A stretch of 64,000 nt of DNA from contig DASZXJ010000239.1 of the NCBI GenBank assembly GCA_035545895.1, forward strand, positions 1-64,000, written 5' to 3'. The notes below the pieces were generated by a model. It ran no database searches. It saw nothing but the letters and a program-made list of their open reading frames with translations, and was not told the DNA's origin. Positions within the stretch are counted from its first letter, which is position 1. Every line of letters starts with the position of its first letter. Of the stretch, positions 17,454 to 26,597 are shown in pieces. The position numbers and the translations under genes are program-made. Source of the stretch: DASZXJ01 sp035545895 (lineage in GTDB: Bacteria; Planctomycetota; Phycisphaerae; Tepidisphaerales; Tepidisphaeraceae).

Positions 17454-19355
17454 ATGAGTTCCTCACAGAAACCGAACAAGCTCGCCAGCCACGAATTTTA
17501 CCGGGCGGCCCAGTTTCTCTGGCCGCATCGGAAATACGTCGCTGTCTCGATGATCTGCGCCCTGCTCGCCGGCGCGATCATGACCAGCGGCATCCCCGCG
17601 ATGGTCCCCATTTTGAACGTGCTGACCAAGGAAAATGAAACGGTCCAGTCCTGGGTCGCCAAGATGGTGGCCGACAGAGAGCCGGATGTCCCCTTCTATC
17701 TCCGCTACATGCAGCAAATCGCCGACCTGATGCCCACCGACAAGGTCAAAACGGTGACGGTGATCTTTCTGGCCATCGCGGCCCTGGCAATGGTGGGCAA
17801 TGTCGTCCGGTTCTTTTATGAATATTCCTCCGACAAGGCGGTCATCGGCGCGGTCAACGACATCCGCCACCGGCTATACGATCACGTTTTACACCTGCCG
17901 TTGGAATTTTTTGGGCTTCAAGGGACCAGCGATGTCACCAGCCGGATCGTCAACGACTGTCAGATTCTGCTCGAAGGCCTCAACATCTGTCTGGGGCAAA
18001 GCGCCTTGGAAGTGGTCCGCCTGACGCTGGCGTTGATTGCAGCCATGCTGATTGACTGGCGATTAACGATGTTCATTTTTCTGTTCATGCCGTTGACGGC
18101 AGTGGTCATCCGAAAATTCGGCAAGAAAATGCGCCGGGCCAGCCGGGCGGCGCTGCAAAACAGCTCAACGATGCTGGGACAGATCGAGGGTTCGCTGTCG
18201 GGCATTCGAGTGGTCAAAGCCGCCAATGCCGAGCGATTTGAGCGGCGCCGATACGCGGGCATCATGGATGGCTTGCGTTTTCAGCAAACCAAGATGGCGT
18301 TTTACGACGCGCTCAGCACGCCCGTGCTGGAAACACTGGGCATGTGGGGCGCGGGCGCGGTGCTGATCTTCGCCACCTACCTGATGTTCAGCAACAGCGT
18401 GCAACACAAACTCCAGCTTCCATGGTTTTTTGCGTTAATGGTCGCCTTGGTGACCATCGGCGAATCGATTCGAAAGTTAAGCAAATTAAACAGCGTCCTG
18501 CAGCGCTCGCGCGCTGCGGCTGCGCGCATTTTTCAGACCATCGATATCCCCATCGAACGCTCGCGTGCTGTCGCCATGCGACGAAGTTTCGGTGGAAACA
18601 ACGGCCATTTGACGAATCTCCAGCCCGTTGAGCACGAAGTGCGGTTCGAGGGAATTTCATTTTCCTACCCCAACACACCGGCGCCGGCGGTTTCAAACGT
18701 CGATTTGGTCGTCCCCCGCGGAAAATGCGTGGCGGTCGTTGGACGAAACGGCTCGGGCAAGACCACGCTCATGGCGCTGCTTCCACGGTTTTACGATCCT
18801 TCTGCCGGACGAATTACCATTGATGGCATCGACATCCGAAATGTCACGTTGCGAAGCCTGCGCCGGCAGATCAGCGTGGTAACGCAGGAAAGCATCATCT
18901 TTCCGGGAACAATCGCAGAGAACATTGCATACGGCTTGCCGCTGGCGAGTCGCGAGCAGATTGAATCCGCTGCCCGGCGTGCCTTTGCGCACGATTTTAT
19001 CATGGAAAAACCGCTGGGATATGATGCTCCACTGGACGGACTGGGCGGCCAGCTTTCCGGCGGACAGCGACAGCGCATCAACATCGCCCGCGCCATTCTG
19101 AGGCAAACCCCGATCCTGATCCTTGATGAAGCCACCAGCCAGGTCGATGCGGAAAGCGAGCACCTGATCCAGCAGGCCATCGAAAGCCTCATGCATGAGC
19201 GGACGACTTTCGTCATTGCCCATCGGTTCAGTACCATTCTGGACGCTGACTGGATCGTAGTCATGGACCGCGGTCAGATCATCGGGCAGGGCCAGCACGA
19301 TGAACTGCTCAAAACCTGTCCAACTTACCAGCAGTTGTATGAACGACAACTATAA
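17454..19355 (+). CDS. MsbA-like ABC exporter (fused permease and ATPase)
   Basis: A half-transporter of 633 residues that should work as a homodimer, moving lipids, lipid-linked glycans or drugs across the inner membrane. Six membrane helices fill residues 25-345, with coupling-helix sequences around 140-170 and 255-285. The nucleotide-binding domain spans 395-633: Walker A GRNGSGKTT at 430-438, Q-loop TQES at 477-480, signature LSGGQ at 534-538, Walker B ILILDEA at 554-560 and H-loop His590. All are intact. A long periplasmic loop (residues 55-100) separates helices 1 and 2. The adjacent divergent DegT aminotransferase suggests a glycan or glycolipid substrate. No clear ribosome-binding site is visible. 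Confidence 0.88.
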   Translation: MSSSQKPNKLASHEFYRAAQFLWPHRKYVAVSMICALLAGAIMTSGIPAMVPILNVLTKENETVQSWVAKMVADREPDVPFYLRYMQQIADLMPTDKVKTVTVIFLAIAALAMVGNVVRFFYEYSSDKAVIGAVNDIRHRLYDHVLHLPLEFFGLQGTSDVTSRIVNDCQILLEGLNICLGQSALEVVRLTLALIAAMLIDWRLTMFIFLFMPLTAVVIRKFGKKMRRASRAALQNSSTMLGQIEGSLSGIRVVKAANAERFERRRYAGIMDGLRFQQTKMAFYDALSTPVLETLGMWGAGAVLIFATYLMFSNSVQHKLQLPWFFALMVALVTIGESIRKLSKLNSVLQRSRAAAARIFQTIDIPIERSRAVAMRRSFGGNNGHLTNLQPVEHEVRFEGISFSYPNTPAPAVSNVDLVVPRGKCVAVVGRNGSGKTTLMALLPRFYDPSAGRITIDGIDIRNVTLRSLRRQISVVTQESIIFPGTIAENIAYGLPLASREQIESAARRAFAHDFIMEKPLGYDAPLDGLGGQLSGGQRQRINIARAILRQTPILILDEATSQVDAESEHLIQQAIESLMHERTTFVIAHRFSTILDADWIVVMDRGQIIGQGQHDELLKTCPTYQQLYERQL

Positions 19356-19514
19356 TTGGCGCGTCGCTGGTTGGGACAGATTCATATCGTTTCTGTCGTG
19401 ATATGCAGCAATATGCCCGCGCGATCCGTCGCGGTCTGCGAATCTGGGAAAGTCGCCTGGCAACAAGCCGCACGAGTCGGGTCAAACGACACCTTCCGGT
19501 TTTTTTACGAAGCC

Positions 19515-19530
19515 TCCGCAAATTTGCGGA
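19515..19530. promoter_or_regulatory. 16-bp perfect palindrome upstream of the surface propeller gene
   Basis: TCCGCAAATTTGCGGA is a perfect palindrome without spacer, 112 bases upstream of the predicted start of the beta-propeller gene. It may be an operator. It lacks a T-run expected of a terminator for the ABC exporter. The binding protein is unknown. Confidence 0.35.
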
Positions 19531-19642
19531 ATTCCCTGATATTTTCGTCGCCAAAAAACGGGTTTATGCAGTAACCTTTCCGCTCTGCGGGAACCGCGAC
19601 TGGGAGAATGGCACCATGCCTCATCAACCTCGGGAGAAATCA

Positions 19643-21197
19643 ATGCATCGTCCTGTCATGGAATCGTGCGAATCGCGTTGCCTGTTGAGTGTCAGCGTTA
19701 CTACCTATCACAACGACCTGTCGCGCACCGGCGCGAATCTTCAGGAAACCATCCTGACCACATCCAACGTGCGGGCCAGCAAATTCGGCAAGAAACATTC
19801 GCTTCAAGTGGATGGACAGATTTATGCGCAGCCGCTGTACGTCCCCAACCTGGTTTTCCAAAAAAATGGCCGGCCCGTGCGGCGAAACATGACCTACGTC
19901 GCCACGCAGAACGACACGGTCTATGCGTACGACGCCGATCGAGGCTCGTTGATGTGGACAGCCGCTCTTTTGAAACGCTCGGTCGGTGAAACCCCTGTCC
20001 CCAATTCCGATCTGGGCAGTGATGACATCAACCCGGTCGTCGGCATCACCAGCACGCCGGTCATCGACCAGGCGAGCGATACGATGTACGTCGTTGCCAA
20101 AGCCAAACGCGTGACCAATGGCGTTGCGAGTTACGTGTTCCGTCTGTATGCATTGGATCTGAATACCGGCGCATCCAAGTTTGGCGGGCCAGTGACGATT
20201 CATGCGGCTTATCCCGGCAATGGCGACGGGTCGATCAACGGATTCACCAACTTCGACGCGAAGATCGAAAACCAGCGTTCAGGGCTTCTTCTGCTTAATG
20301 GCGTCGTCTATATCGCGTTTGCGTCCCATGGGGACCAGGGGCCTTATCATGGCTGGCTGCTGGGGGTATAGCGCATCGACTCTTCAGCAGGTAAAGGTTT
20401 GGAACGATACGGCCAACGGCGACAAGGGCGGCATCTGGCAATCGGGCGCAGCACCATCGGTCGATGCAGATGGAAACATCTACCTGACCATCGGCAACGG
20501 AGCCTCCGATGCCGGCACCGGGGGTCACAATTACGGCGACAGCATCGTGCGAATTCCCACCACCGGCGGGCAACCTTTTGCTCCGGCTGACTTTTTCACC
20601 CCCCACAATCACAGCGATTTGGAAAATCTCGATTTGGACCTAGGGTCCACCGGTGTGCTTTTGGTTCCTCCCCGCGCAAGCGGCGCAACACCCGAAGCGT
20701 TCTTTGGCGGCAAGGAGGGAAATCTGTATCTGGTCAATCGTAACAATCTGGGTGGATTTGATTCAGTGAACGACAACGTGATTCAGATCATCGGCGGGCA
20801 AGGCCGGCACGGCACGTTTGACTCGCCCGCCTATTACAACAATCGAGTCTTTTTCGCCGCCTCAAACGGGCCTTTGGAGACTTTGATTATTATCAACGGC
20901 ACCGCCAGCGCCGGCCAGCAAACGGCTGAGCATTATGGATTCCCGGGCGTGAATCCTTCGATCTCCGCCAACGGCGCGGGCAATGGAATTGTATGGGTCA
21001 TCGCCAAGGGAAGTGATGGACATGCCATTCTGGAAGCGTTTTCCGCGACCAATTTGTCGAAAAAATTGTATTCGAGCGATACAGCCGGTGCTCGCGACCT
21101 GCCAGGCGATTATGTGAAGTTCACCACGCCCACCATTGCTGATGGGAAAGTCATCATCGGAACCGGCAATGAGCTGGATGTTTACGGCCTGCTGTGA
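19643..21197 (+). pseudogene. surface PQQ-like beta-propeller protein, split by a one-base insertion
   Basis: The start at 19643 follows GGGAG with a 6-base gap. The N-terminus MESCESRCLLSVSV resembles the LEPRxLLS export signal of planctomycete surface proteins. The mature part reads as repeated propeller blades of the pyrrolo-quinoline-quinone-like type (YVATQNDTVYAYDADRGSLMW, GITSTPVIDQASDTMYVV, FFGGKEGNLYLVNR). The frame breaks at 20362-20366, where a run of five G makes WLLGV-stop (TAG 20369). With four G it reads WLLGYSASTLQQ, as expected, and then continues open to 21197. The remainder is undamaged, so a recent mutation, phase variation or a homopolymer sequencing error fits best. Joined, the product would have about 517 residues. 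The enzymatic role is unknown, and no PQQ or calcium site was identified. Confidence 0.8.
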
Positions 21198-21224
21198 CCA
21201 CTTGCGACGTATACGCCTGCGGCT

Positions 21225-22223
21225 ATGCTCTGCCCCCGCATGCTTGCCGTTCACGAACAGCCCTGCTGCGTTTGCGGAGAAAACAACAGCCGGCTTTTTC
21301 ACGAAGCGATCTACCCGGAACATAATTATCCGGGCACTTTCTTCCTGCGCAAATGTGAAGGTTGTGGATTACTGTTCAATTCTCCGCGGCTTGACGATGT
21401 GGAATTGGCGAATCTCTACGGCAGCAACTATTACTTCTTCCGCCGCAACGATTCACGCGAGCTGGAACGCATTGTTGGAATGTACCAGCGAACCATAGGA
21501 TTGATCGACGGCGATCTTGACGACCGGCGATCGATCGACATCGGAACGGGCCGAGGGTATTTACCGGCAGTACTTAAGGAGCTCGGATGGCAGGCGCGCG
21601 GAATTGAATTATCCGCCGATGCCGCAGGCTATGCCCGGTCAGAGTTCTTGCTGGACATATTCACCGGCACGGTCGAGCAATACGCGGCGTCCCCCGACGC
21701 CAAAGTGTTTCCCGTGGTGACCGCTATCGATGTGATCGAACATGTACCCTCCCCCGGCGCTTTCATCGAAGCAATTGCAAAAGTGCTGACCGGCGGCGGA
21801 TATCTGATCATCGATACTCCCAACGCCTTGGCAGATAATATCACGCTCAAGAAAACTGCGTGGAAGGGATTCAATCCGTTCCACATTTATCTGTTCAGCA
21901 TCGATACTTTGACAGCCCTGCTATCTCGATATGGTCTGAAAGTTGAACGAAGCTTTTCCTATGGCAACACGCCCACGCCGCGCGATTTTCGTGATCGAAT
22001 GGCCAGTTTCATTCGCAAGACACCGCTGGCGCGCAAGGCTGCGGAGATTTATTTCTCCGGGCGAGATAAAGGCGATGTGGCACGCAGCCCTCGATCAGGC
22101 GTGGAAGCTGCCGCCGCAAAGGTTCGGTCGGCTCCGAAATACACCTCAACTCCCGATGCAACCGCCCCTTTGGCGGCATCCAAAACGGGTGACAACATCG
22201 TCGTGATCGCGCGCAAAGGCTGA
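21225..22223 (+). CDS. SAM-dependent methyltransferase with N-terminal zinc ribbon
   Basis: A 332-residue protein. Residues 15-47 carry CxxC (C15, C18) and CxxC (C44, C47), a zinc ribbon typical of sugar and natural-product methyltransferases. The class I methyltransferase domain follows, with motif I DIGTGRG at 105-111, a GIEL acidic loop near 126-129, and TAIDVIEHVPSPGAF near 165. It resembles enzymes that methylate nucleotide sugars or glycans, and a GT39 protein lies immediately downstream on the opposite strand. The last 175 bases overlap the end of that convergent gene. The ending NIVVIARKG is typical of a complete methyltransferase domain, so I trust this stop. The start could also be at 21240. 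Confidence 0.82.
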   Translation: MLCPRMLAVHEQPCCVCGENNSRLFHEAIYPEHNYPGTFFLRKCEGCGLLFNSPRLDDVELANLYGSNYYFFRRNDSRELERIVGMYQRTIGLIDGDLDDRRSIDIGTGRGYLPAVLKELGWQARGIELSADAAGYARSEFLLDIFTGTVEQYAASPDAKVFPVVTAIDVIEHVPSPGAFIEAIAKVLTGGGYLIIDTPNALADNITLKKTAWKGFNPFHIYLFSIDTLTALLSRYGLKVERSFSYGNTPTPRDFRDRMASFIRKTPLARKAAEIYFSGRDKGDVARSPRSGVEAAAAKVRSAPKYTSTPDATAPLAASKTGDNIVVIARKG

Positions 22224-23980
22224 GTCGCCGGTGCAGTCGCCGGCCTTGCCGCCGCTCGGGGCCGTCTGGGAGGACGGCGCGGCGGGCGCGGAACCGGTGG
22301 CGGCTTCCAGCCCGGCGGAAGTTTTCGCCAATCAATATCGGGAACTGTTACGTAAATCGTTGCCAGATAAGTTCCCCTGGGACCATCGGCGATCTTTTTC
22401 CCAGGCAAGATCAGATGCTTTTGAACAAGTCTCGCGATAATGGGATCCTTGCTGCGATACAAGGAAGCCGGAAATATCCCGTAATTCAGTTTTTCCAACG
22501 CAACGTAATATGGATTCGACTGCCCGATCCCGCGAGGAAGCAATTCACGTTGCGTATAGACATGCCGGCCGGTGAGAATCGTCAGGATCGCACCCGACGG
22601 GCCAAGCACTTTGTCATCCGGCTTGGTGTTTCGCCGGATCATCTCGGCGATATCCATCAACGGCGCATATGAACCCTTTTTGTAATGCGCCAAAAAATCG
22701 GCGCGATGCTGCTCGATGAAAAAGCTGACGGTGTCAGTCAAATTGTTGAGTACCACCAGCGCCAAGCTCAACGCCAGCACAATTTCCCCCCAGCGCTTTG
22801 AGCATCGTTTTGCAAACCAGCAGGTTGCATGCAGCCATCCCACGAGCAGCGGCACGAGGATCATCATGTAATATCGTGGAACGGTCGAAAGAATGAGCGT
22901 GACCGCAAACGTCAGCCAGATCATCAGCGCCCATAGCGCATGTTTCCTGAACAGGAAAATCGCCGAGCCGAGCAAGATCAGCGACCCCAGGATGCTGGCG
23001 GGCGCGAGCTTTTGCCCGAAAAACGACGACGTCAGTTGATCGTGCAGCGCGGAATACAACCGATCGGTGAACGTTTCGGCAATCTGAGGAACCAGGTCCA
23101 TCGCCTCGCGCTCATATCCGCCGGATAAGGGGTGAAACCCTTTGACCCGCGGATCGACTGCAGTGATGCAGGCCCAGGTGGCGATGAGCACGAGCAGAGA
23201 TATCGCATAAAATTTGCGTGGCCCGGTGATTAAACCCCAGATACAGACCGCCACCCAGCAAACTGCGACGACCCAGAATGTCGGCCTCATCGAAGCCGCC
23301 AACAGCAAGCCGGGAACCATCGCCAATACCCCTATCGTTCGCTGCTTTCGATTCTGTGCAAGCTTCAATAAATCCCAACCGTACAGTGCTGCTACGACCC
23401 CCAGCAAAAACGGCATGTCACTCAATAATTCGTGTGCATGCTGTAGAAATGTTGAATTGGTGCCGACGCAGAACGCGACCACGACCGCAACCCAGACACT
23501 GTAGTGCAGACGAATTAACTTGTATGACAGAAAGATCGTCAGAAGCGCCATCAGGAGGATGATCAGCACTGAAACGGTCGTCGCGGGGCTGGGGCCCAGC
23601 AGGCGCTGTTGCTCTGCGAGGCTTGGCGTGCGGTCAGAAGGGCCGAACAGTTTTTCCACGCCTGCCAGCATGTAGGGCATGCCGGGATAAAGCTGGTGAG
23701 GCGCCCAGTTGTTGAAGACGTAACCGTTGCCGGCGGCGATGTTCATCGCCAAACCGCGATAGTTCGCGGAATCCAACCCCAGCCGCCACCGGCCATTGAA
23801 CGAACAAACGTACATCAGCACGACAAAAACGAACAACCAGCGGCGATGACGGGTGATCGCTTCGGTTATGCGGTTACTCAAAAGCTGTTCTTCCACCGGC
23901 TCGCCACCCAGCATCGGGGGAATTGTCGTGCTGCGCTTCACCACGTCAAGCTGCGCCATGGTAATGCAGCATCGGCCCAC
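22049..23980 (-). CDS. GT39/ArnT-like membrane glycosyltransferase with long C-terminal tail
   Basis: A GT-C type polytopic membrane protein of 643 residues with about ten membrane helices. The acidic residue of the first periplasmic loop is Asp70 (LGLDSANYRGLAMN). HELLSDMPFLLGVV matches the second conserved loop. Such enzymes transfer sugars from polyprenyl phosphate on the periplasmic side. After the conserved domain ends near residue 555 (VTVPDIDWRKL) comes an unusual tail rich in Pro, Arg and Ala (PPRRPPRRPRAAARPATAP), then about 55 residues lying antisense to the methyltransferase gene. The tail may be read-through after loss of an earlier stop. The start could also be the ATG at 23959. 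Confidence 0.75.
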   Translation of the reverse strand: MGRCCITMAQLDVVKRSTTIPPMLGGEPVEEQLLSNRITEAITRHRRWLFVFVVLMYVCSFNGRWRLGLDSANYRGLAMNIAAGNGYVFNNWAPHQLYPGMPYMLAGVEKLFGPSDRTPSLAEQQRLLGPSPATTVSVLIILLMALLTIFLSYKLIRLHYSVWVAVVVAFCVGTNSTFLQHAHELLSDMPFLLGVVAALYGWDLLKLAQNRKQRTIGVLAMVPGLLLAASMRPTFWVVAVCWVAVCIWGLITGPRKFYAISLLVLIATWACITAVDPRVKGFHPLSGGYEREAMDLVPQIAETFTDRLYSALHDQLTSSFFGQKLAPASILGSLILLGSAIFLFRKHALWALMIWLTFAVTLILSTVPRYYMMILVPLLVGWLHATCWFAKRCSKRWGEIVLALSLALVVLNNLTDTVSFFIEQHRADFLAHYKKGSYAPLMDIAEMIRRNTKPDDKVLGPSGAILTILTGRHVYTQRELLPRGIGQSNPYYVALEKLNYGIFPASLYRSKDPIIARLVQKHLILPGKKIADGPRGTYLATIYVTVPDIDWRKLPPGWKPPPVPRPPRRPPRRPRAAARPATAPATQPLRAITTMLSPVLDAAKGAVASGVEVYFGADRTFAAAASTPDRGLRATSPLSRPEK

Positions 23981-23988
23981 CCAGATGG

Positions 23989-24059
23989 TTTTTTAGCCCG
24001 CCCGTTGGCGACCGGTTCGCCGAGCGCCAAAACCGGCCGCAAGCGGCCGGGCTAAAAAA
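23989..24059. terminator. hairpin with T/A-runs on both sides, probable bidirectional terminator
   Basis: TTTTTTAGCCCG (23989-24000) pairs with CGGGCTAAAAAA (24048-24059). The middle has the CCGGCCGC/GCGGCCGG palindrome type seen in the four MITE-like repeats but lacks their GGTAnTGGGTCAGTTT ends. It lies 75 bases after the MscS stop (minus strand), so it can terminate that transcript. Confidence 0.55.
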
Positions 24060-24134
24060 TAAATCCAACCTCGCCCAACTCCTCTTTCACCACCACTGCG
24101 CCCGGCCGGGCCGATGAATAAGCCATTTCCTCAA

Positions 24135-25205
24135 TTATTTCATCCCACGCCCATTGCCCGCCAGCGCGGCAACTGCCGGGGTGTTTTCAATGAATAGCTG
24201 CATATGCGGGAAAGGAATCTCTATACCCGCCGCATCCAGCGCTTTCTTGGCTTTCTCCGTATATTCGTAAACGATCCGATGCGCCAGCGATTCATCTTCG
24301 ATCCAAAACCGCAGCACGAGATTCACGCTGCTCTCGCCCAAATCCTTTACGATGACTTCCGGCGATGGAGATTTAAGCAACCGCGAGTCATCTTTCGTCA
24401 GATCGACCAGCGCCTTTCGCGCATCATCAATCGATGCCTTGTACGCAATCCCGACGGCCACGTTGATCCGATTGAACGGATGGCTGCTGCGGTTTGAAAG
24501 CTTGTTGGCCAAGACCTGCGTATTGGGAACGACAACGATTTCTCCATCCAGCGTCAGTACGCGCGTCGAGCGGAATGTCACACGCTTCACCTGGCCGAAG
24601 GTATCGTGCATTTCGACCCAGTCGCCGGCTTTGAAGGGCTGATCGATGAAAATCACAATGCCCGCAATGAAATTCGCCAGCGTCTCCTGCGCGGCAAATC
24701 CAACCGCCAGGCCGATGATTGAAATACCGGTCAACATCGCCACGATCGGAATGCCCAGTTGATTGCAGGCAATCACAATGCCGAAGCCCATTACGGTCCA
24801 TTTAACCAGCGCGCCCAGCAAATCGCGGATCGACGAATCGACCTCGTGCTCTTTCATGTTTCCGACGATCATCCTGCGAATGCCGCGGTAGATCAGCCAG
24901 AATACGAACAGGAAGACCATCGTGCCGATGAATCGCGGGACGAACGCGATGACTGTCACGATGAGGTCCTTGAAGTTGTAAAACCAGAATTCGGGCTTGC
25001 GGATTTCGTCCCAGGTGAGCGGTTCCTTGCCTTCCATGATGGCGGCAATCTCGGTCGCGCGAAGCTGATCGTAAAAACTCTGCGATTGCTCTTGCGCCGG
25101 CTGAGTTGATGTAGCAGGCGTTGGGCTGGGCGTTTGCGCCAGGGCGACGCTGGTGCCAGCCCAAAGAATGATCGATCCAAGAAATAGCAAAATCCAACGA
25201 TTCAT
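24135..25205 (-). CDS. MscS-family mechanosensitive ion channel
   Basis: A 356-residue inner-membrane channel that opens under membrane tension and releases solutes after osmotic down-shock. The chosen ATG at 25205 has GAGG 6 bases upstream and gives a clean signal or first hydrophobic segment (MNRWILLFLGSIILWAG); the open frame runs back to 25559. A periplasmic stretch follows, then three membrane helices. The third carries the small-residue pore pattern (GLAVGFAAQETLANFIAGI). The MscS beta domain (FKAGDWVEMHDTFGQVKRV) and alpha-beta C-terminal domain are complete. The gene is divergent from a class V aminotransferase, with 82 bases between the start codons. A hairpin with a T-run downstream probably ends the transcript. 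Confidence 0.9.
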   Translation of the reverse strand: MNRWILLFLGSIILWAGTSVALAQTPSPTPATSTQPAQEQSQSFYDQLRATEIAAIMEGKEPLTWDEIRKPEFWFYNFKDLIVTVIAFVPRFIGTMVFLFVFWLIYRGIRRMIVGNMKEHEVDSSIRDLLGALVKWTVMGFGIVIACNQLGIPIVAMLTGISIIGLAVGFAAQETLANFIAGIVIFIDQPFKAGDWVEMHDTFGQVKRVTFRSTRVLTLDGEIVVVPNTQVLANKLSNRSSHPFNRINVAVGIAYKASIDDARKALVDLTKDDSRLLKSPSPEVIVKDLGESSVNLVLRFWIEDESLAHRIVYEYTEKAKKALDAAGIEIPFPHMQLFIENTPAVAALAGNGRGMK

Positions 25206-25287
25206 AAGGCACCTCATTGTGTTGCAATTAAACGGTTCAGCCGAGACCATCATCGCCAAACACGCTGTTTGGACCAAGAGAGCGGTT

Positions 25288-26484
25288 ATGAACGATGAAA
25301 CATTCTGGCTCGACGCCCGCAAGCAGATTTGCATGGACCCTGCAAAGGTCAATCTCAATGCGGGCACGCTCTCGCCGACGCCCAAGCCCGTTTTGAAGGC
25401 AGTCACCGAGCTGCGACAGCGCATGGCTGAGAATCCCTCGGATTTCTGCTGGCGACAACTGCCAGTGTTGATCGAACATTCGCGCCGTCGCTTATCTGAG
25501 TATCTGCATTGTGATCCCCTGAATCTGCTGCTCATTCCCAACGTCACCTTCGCGATCAATATGGTCGTTTCATCTTTGAAATCCGACCGCGGCAGCGAGA
25601 TTCTGACAACCGATCACGAATACGGCGCGATGATGTACGCGTGGCAGAGACAGGCTGATCGCAATGGATGGAAAATATCTTCCCTTGAACTGCCCCATCG
25701 TACGGAGGATCCAAATGAAATCGTCCGCGCATTCGAACGCGCCATTACACCGGCGACTCGCGCGATCTTTTTCAGTCATGTCACCACCATAACCGGGCTT
25801 CGTCTTCCCGTCCGAGACTTATGCACATTGGCGCGGAGGCGTGGGCTACTGAGCATTGTCGATGGCGCTCATGCCCCCGGCATGGTGCCGGTCGATCTAT
25901 CAGATATCGGAGCCGACTTTTACGGAGCCAACTGTCACAAATGGCTGATGGCCCCGGCGGGCGCGGGATTTTTGCATGTATCCCCAAGTCACAAACGCGA
26001 GATGTCACCACTCATCACAAGCTGGGGCTATGAATACGATCGTGAAGAAATGGATGCCGACAGTCACTGGGGAGGCAGCTTCTGGCAACGCGATCTCGAA
26101 TTTCATGGCACGCTCGATCGCACACCTCAAATGGTCCTGCCCGAAGCACTCGACTTTCGCACCACCCTCGGCGGCGATGACGCGATCATCAAGCGCACTC
26201 GCTATCTATCCGATTACGCAACCCAGCGACTGGCCGCTTGCGGCTTAGCGCGAGTCACGCCCCTAAACAATCAATTGAATGGCGGCGCACTCACCGCCTT
26301 CGATTTCCCCTGCCAAGACGTCCTCGCCTGGCGCGATTGGATTTGGAACAAACACCACATCGAATGTCCCATCACTACAGCAGCCAGGAAGACCTTCCTG
26401 CGGGTTTCGACGGGATGGTTTAATACGATTAAAGAAATTGATCGGCTGGTTGAGGCAATTCGGGCATTTCAATCCTCGGGCTAG
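25288..26484 (+). CDS. class V PLP aminotransferase (isopenicillin-N-epimerase-like)
   Basis: A 398-residue PLP enzyme of the class V fold (cysteine desulfurase, kynureninase and isopenicillin N epimerase relatives). The substrate-side start LNAGTLSPTP is at residues 22-31. The PLP-ring contact Asp192 is in IVDGAHAPGMVP, and the Schiff-base lysine is Lys218 in GANCHKWLMAP. The motif NCHKW, together with the GSF.QRDLEFHGTLD segment, fits the isopenicillin-N-epimerase-like subgroup better than the cysteine desulfurases, which have a mobile Cys loop that I do not see. The start at 25288 is preferred over the open-frame start at 25153 because homologues begin near FWLDARK and the longer form would run into the divergent gene. 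The substrate is unknown. Confidence 0.85.
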   Translation: MNDETFWLDARKQICMDPAKVNLNAGTLSPTPKPVLKAVTELRQRMAENPSDFCWRQLPVLIEHSRRRLSEYLHCDPLNLLLIPNVTFAINMVVSSLKSDRGSEILTTDHEYGAMMYAWQRQADRNGWKISSLELPHRTEDPNEIVRAFERAITPATRAIFFSHVTTITGLRLPVRDLCTLARRRGLLSIVDGAHAPGMVPVDLSDIGADFYGANCHKWLMAPAGAGFLHVSPSHKREMSPLITSWGYEYDREEMDADSHWGGSFWQRDLEFHGTLDRTPQMVLPEALDFRTTLGGDDAIIKRTRYLSDYATQRLAACGLARVTPLNNQLNGGALTAFDFPCQDVLAWRDWIWNKHHIECPITTAARKTFLRVSTGWFNTIKEIDRLVEAIRAFQSSG

Positions 26485-26526
26485 ACAATATGGTCCAGTC
26501 TGAATTTCAGTTGAGAATTTCTGTCC

Positions 26527-26584
26527 GTGACATGGCCGTCCCGGCCATGCGCGTTGTTCGGCACGGGCGAGACGCCCGTGTCAC
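26527..26584. repeat. palindromic repeat element with two hairpins
   Basis: GTGA (26527) and TCAC (26584) enclose two hairpins: CATGGCC/GGCCATG (26531-26549) and CACGGGCG/CGCCCGTG (26562-26580). The flanks CAGTTGAGAATTT and, inverted, AGTTGAGTTTCAA are also partly complementary. It sits between two convergent genes and could terminate both. The layout is typical of dispersed intergenic repeats. Confidence 0.55.
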
Positions 26585-26597
26585 AGTTGAAACTCAA

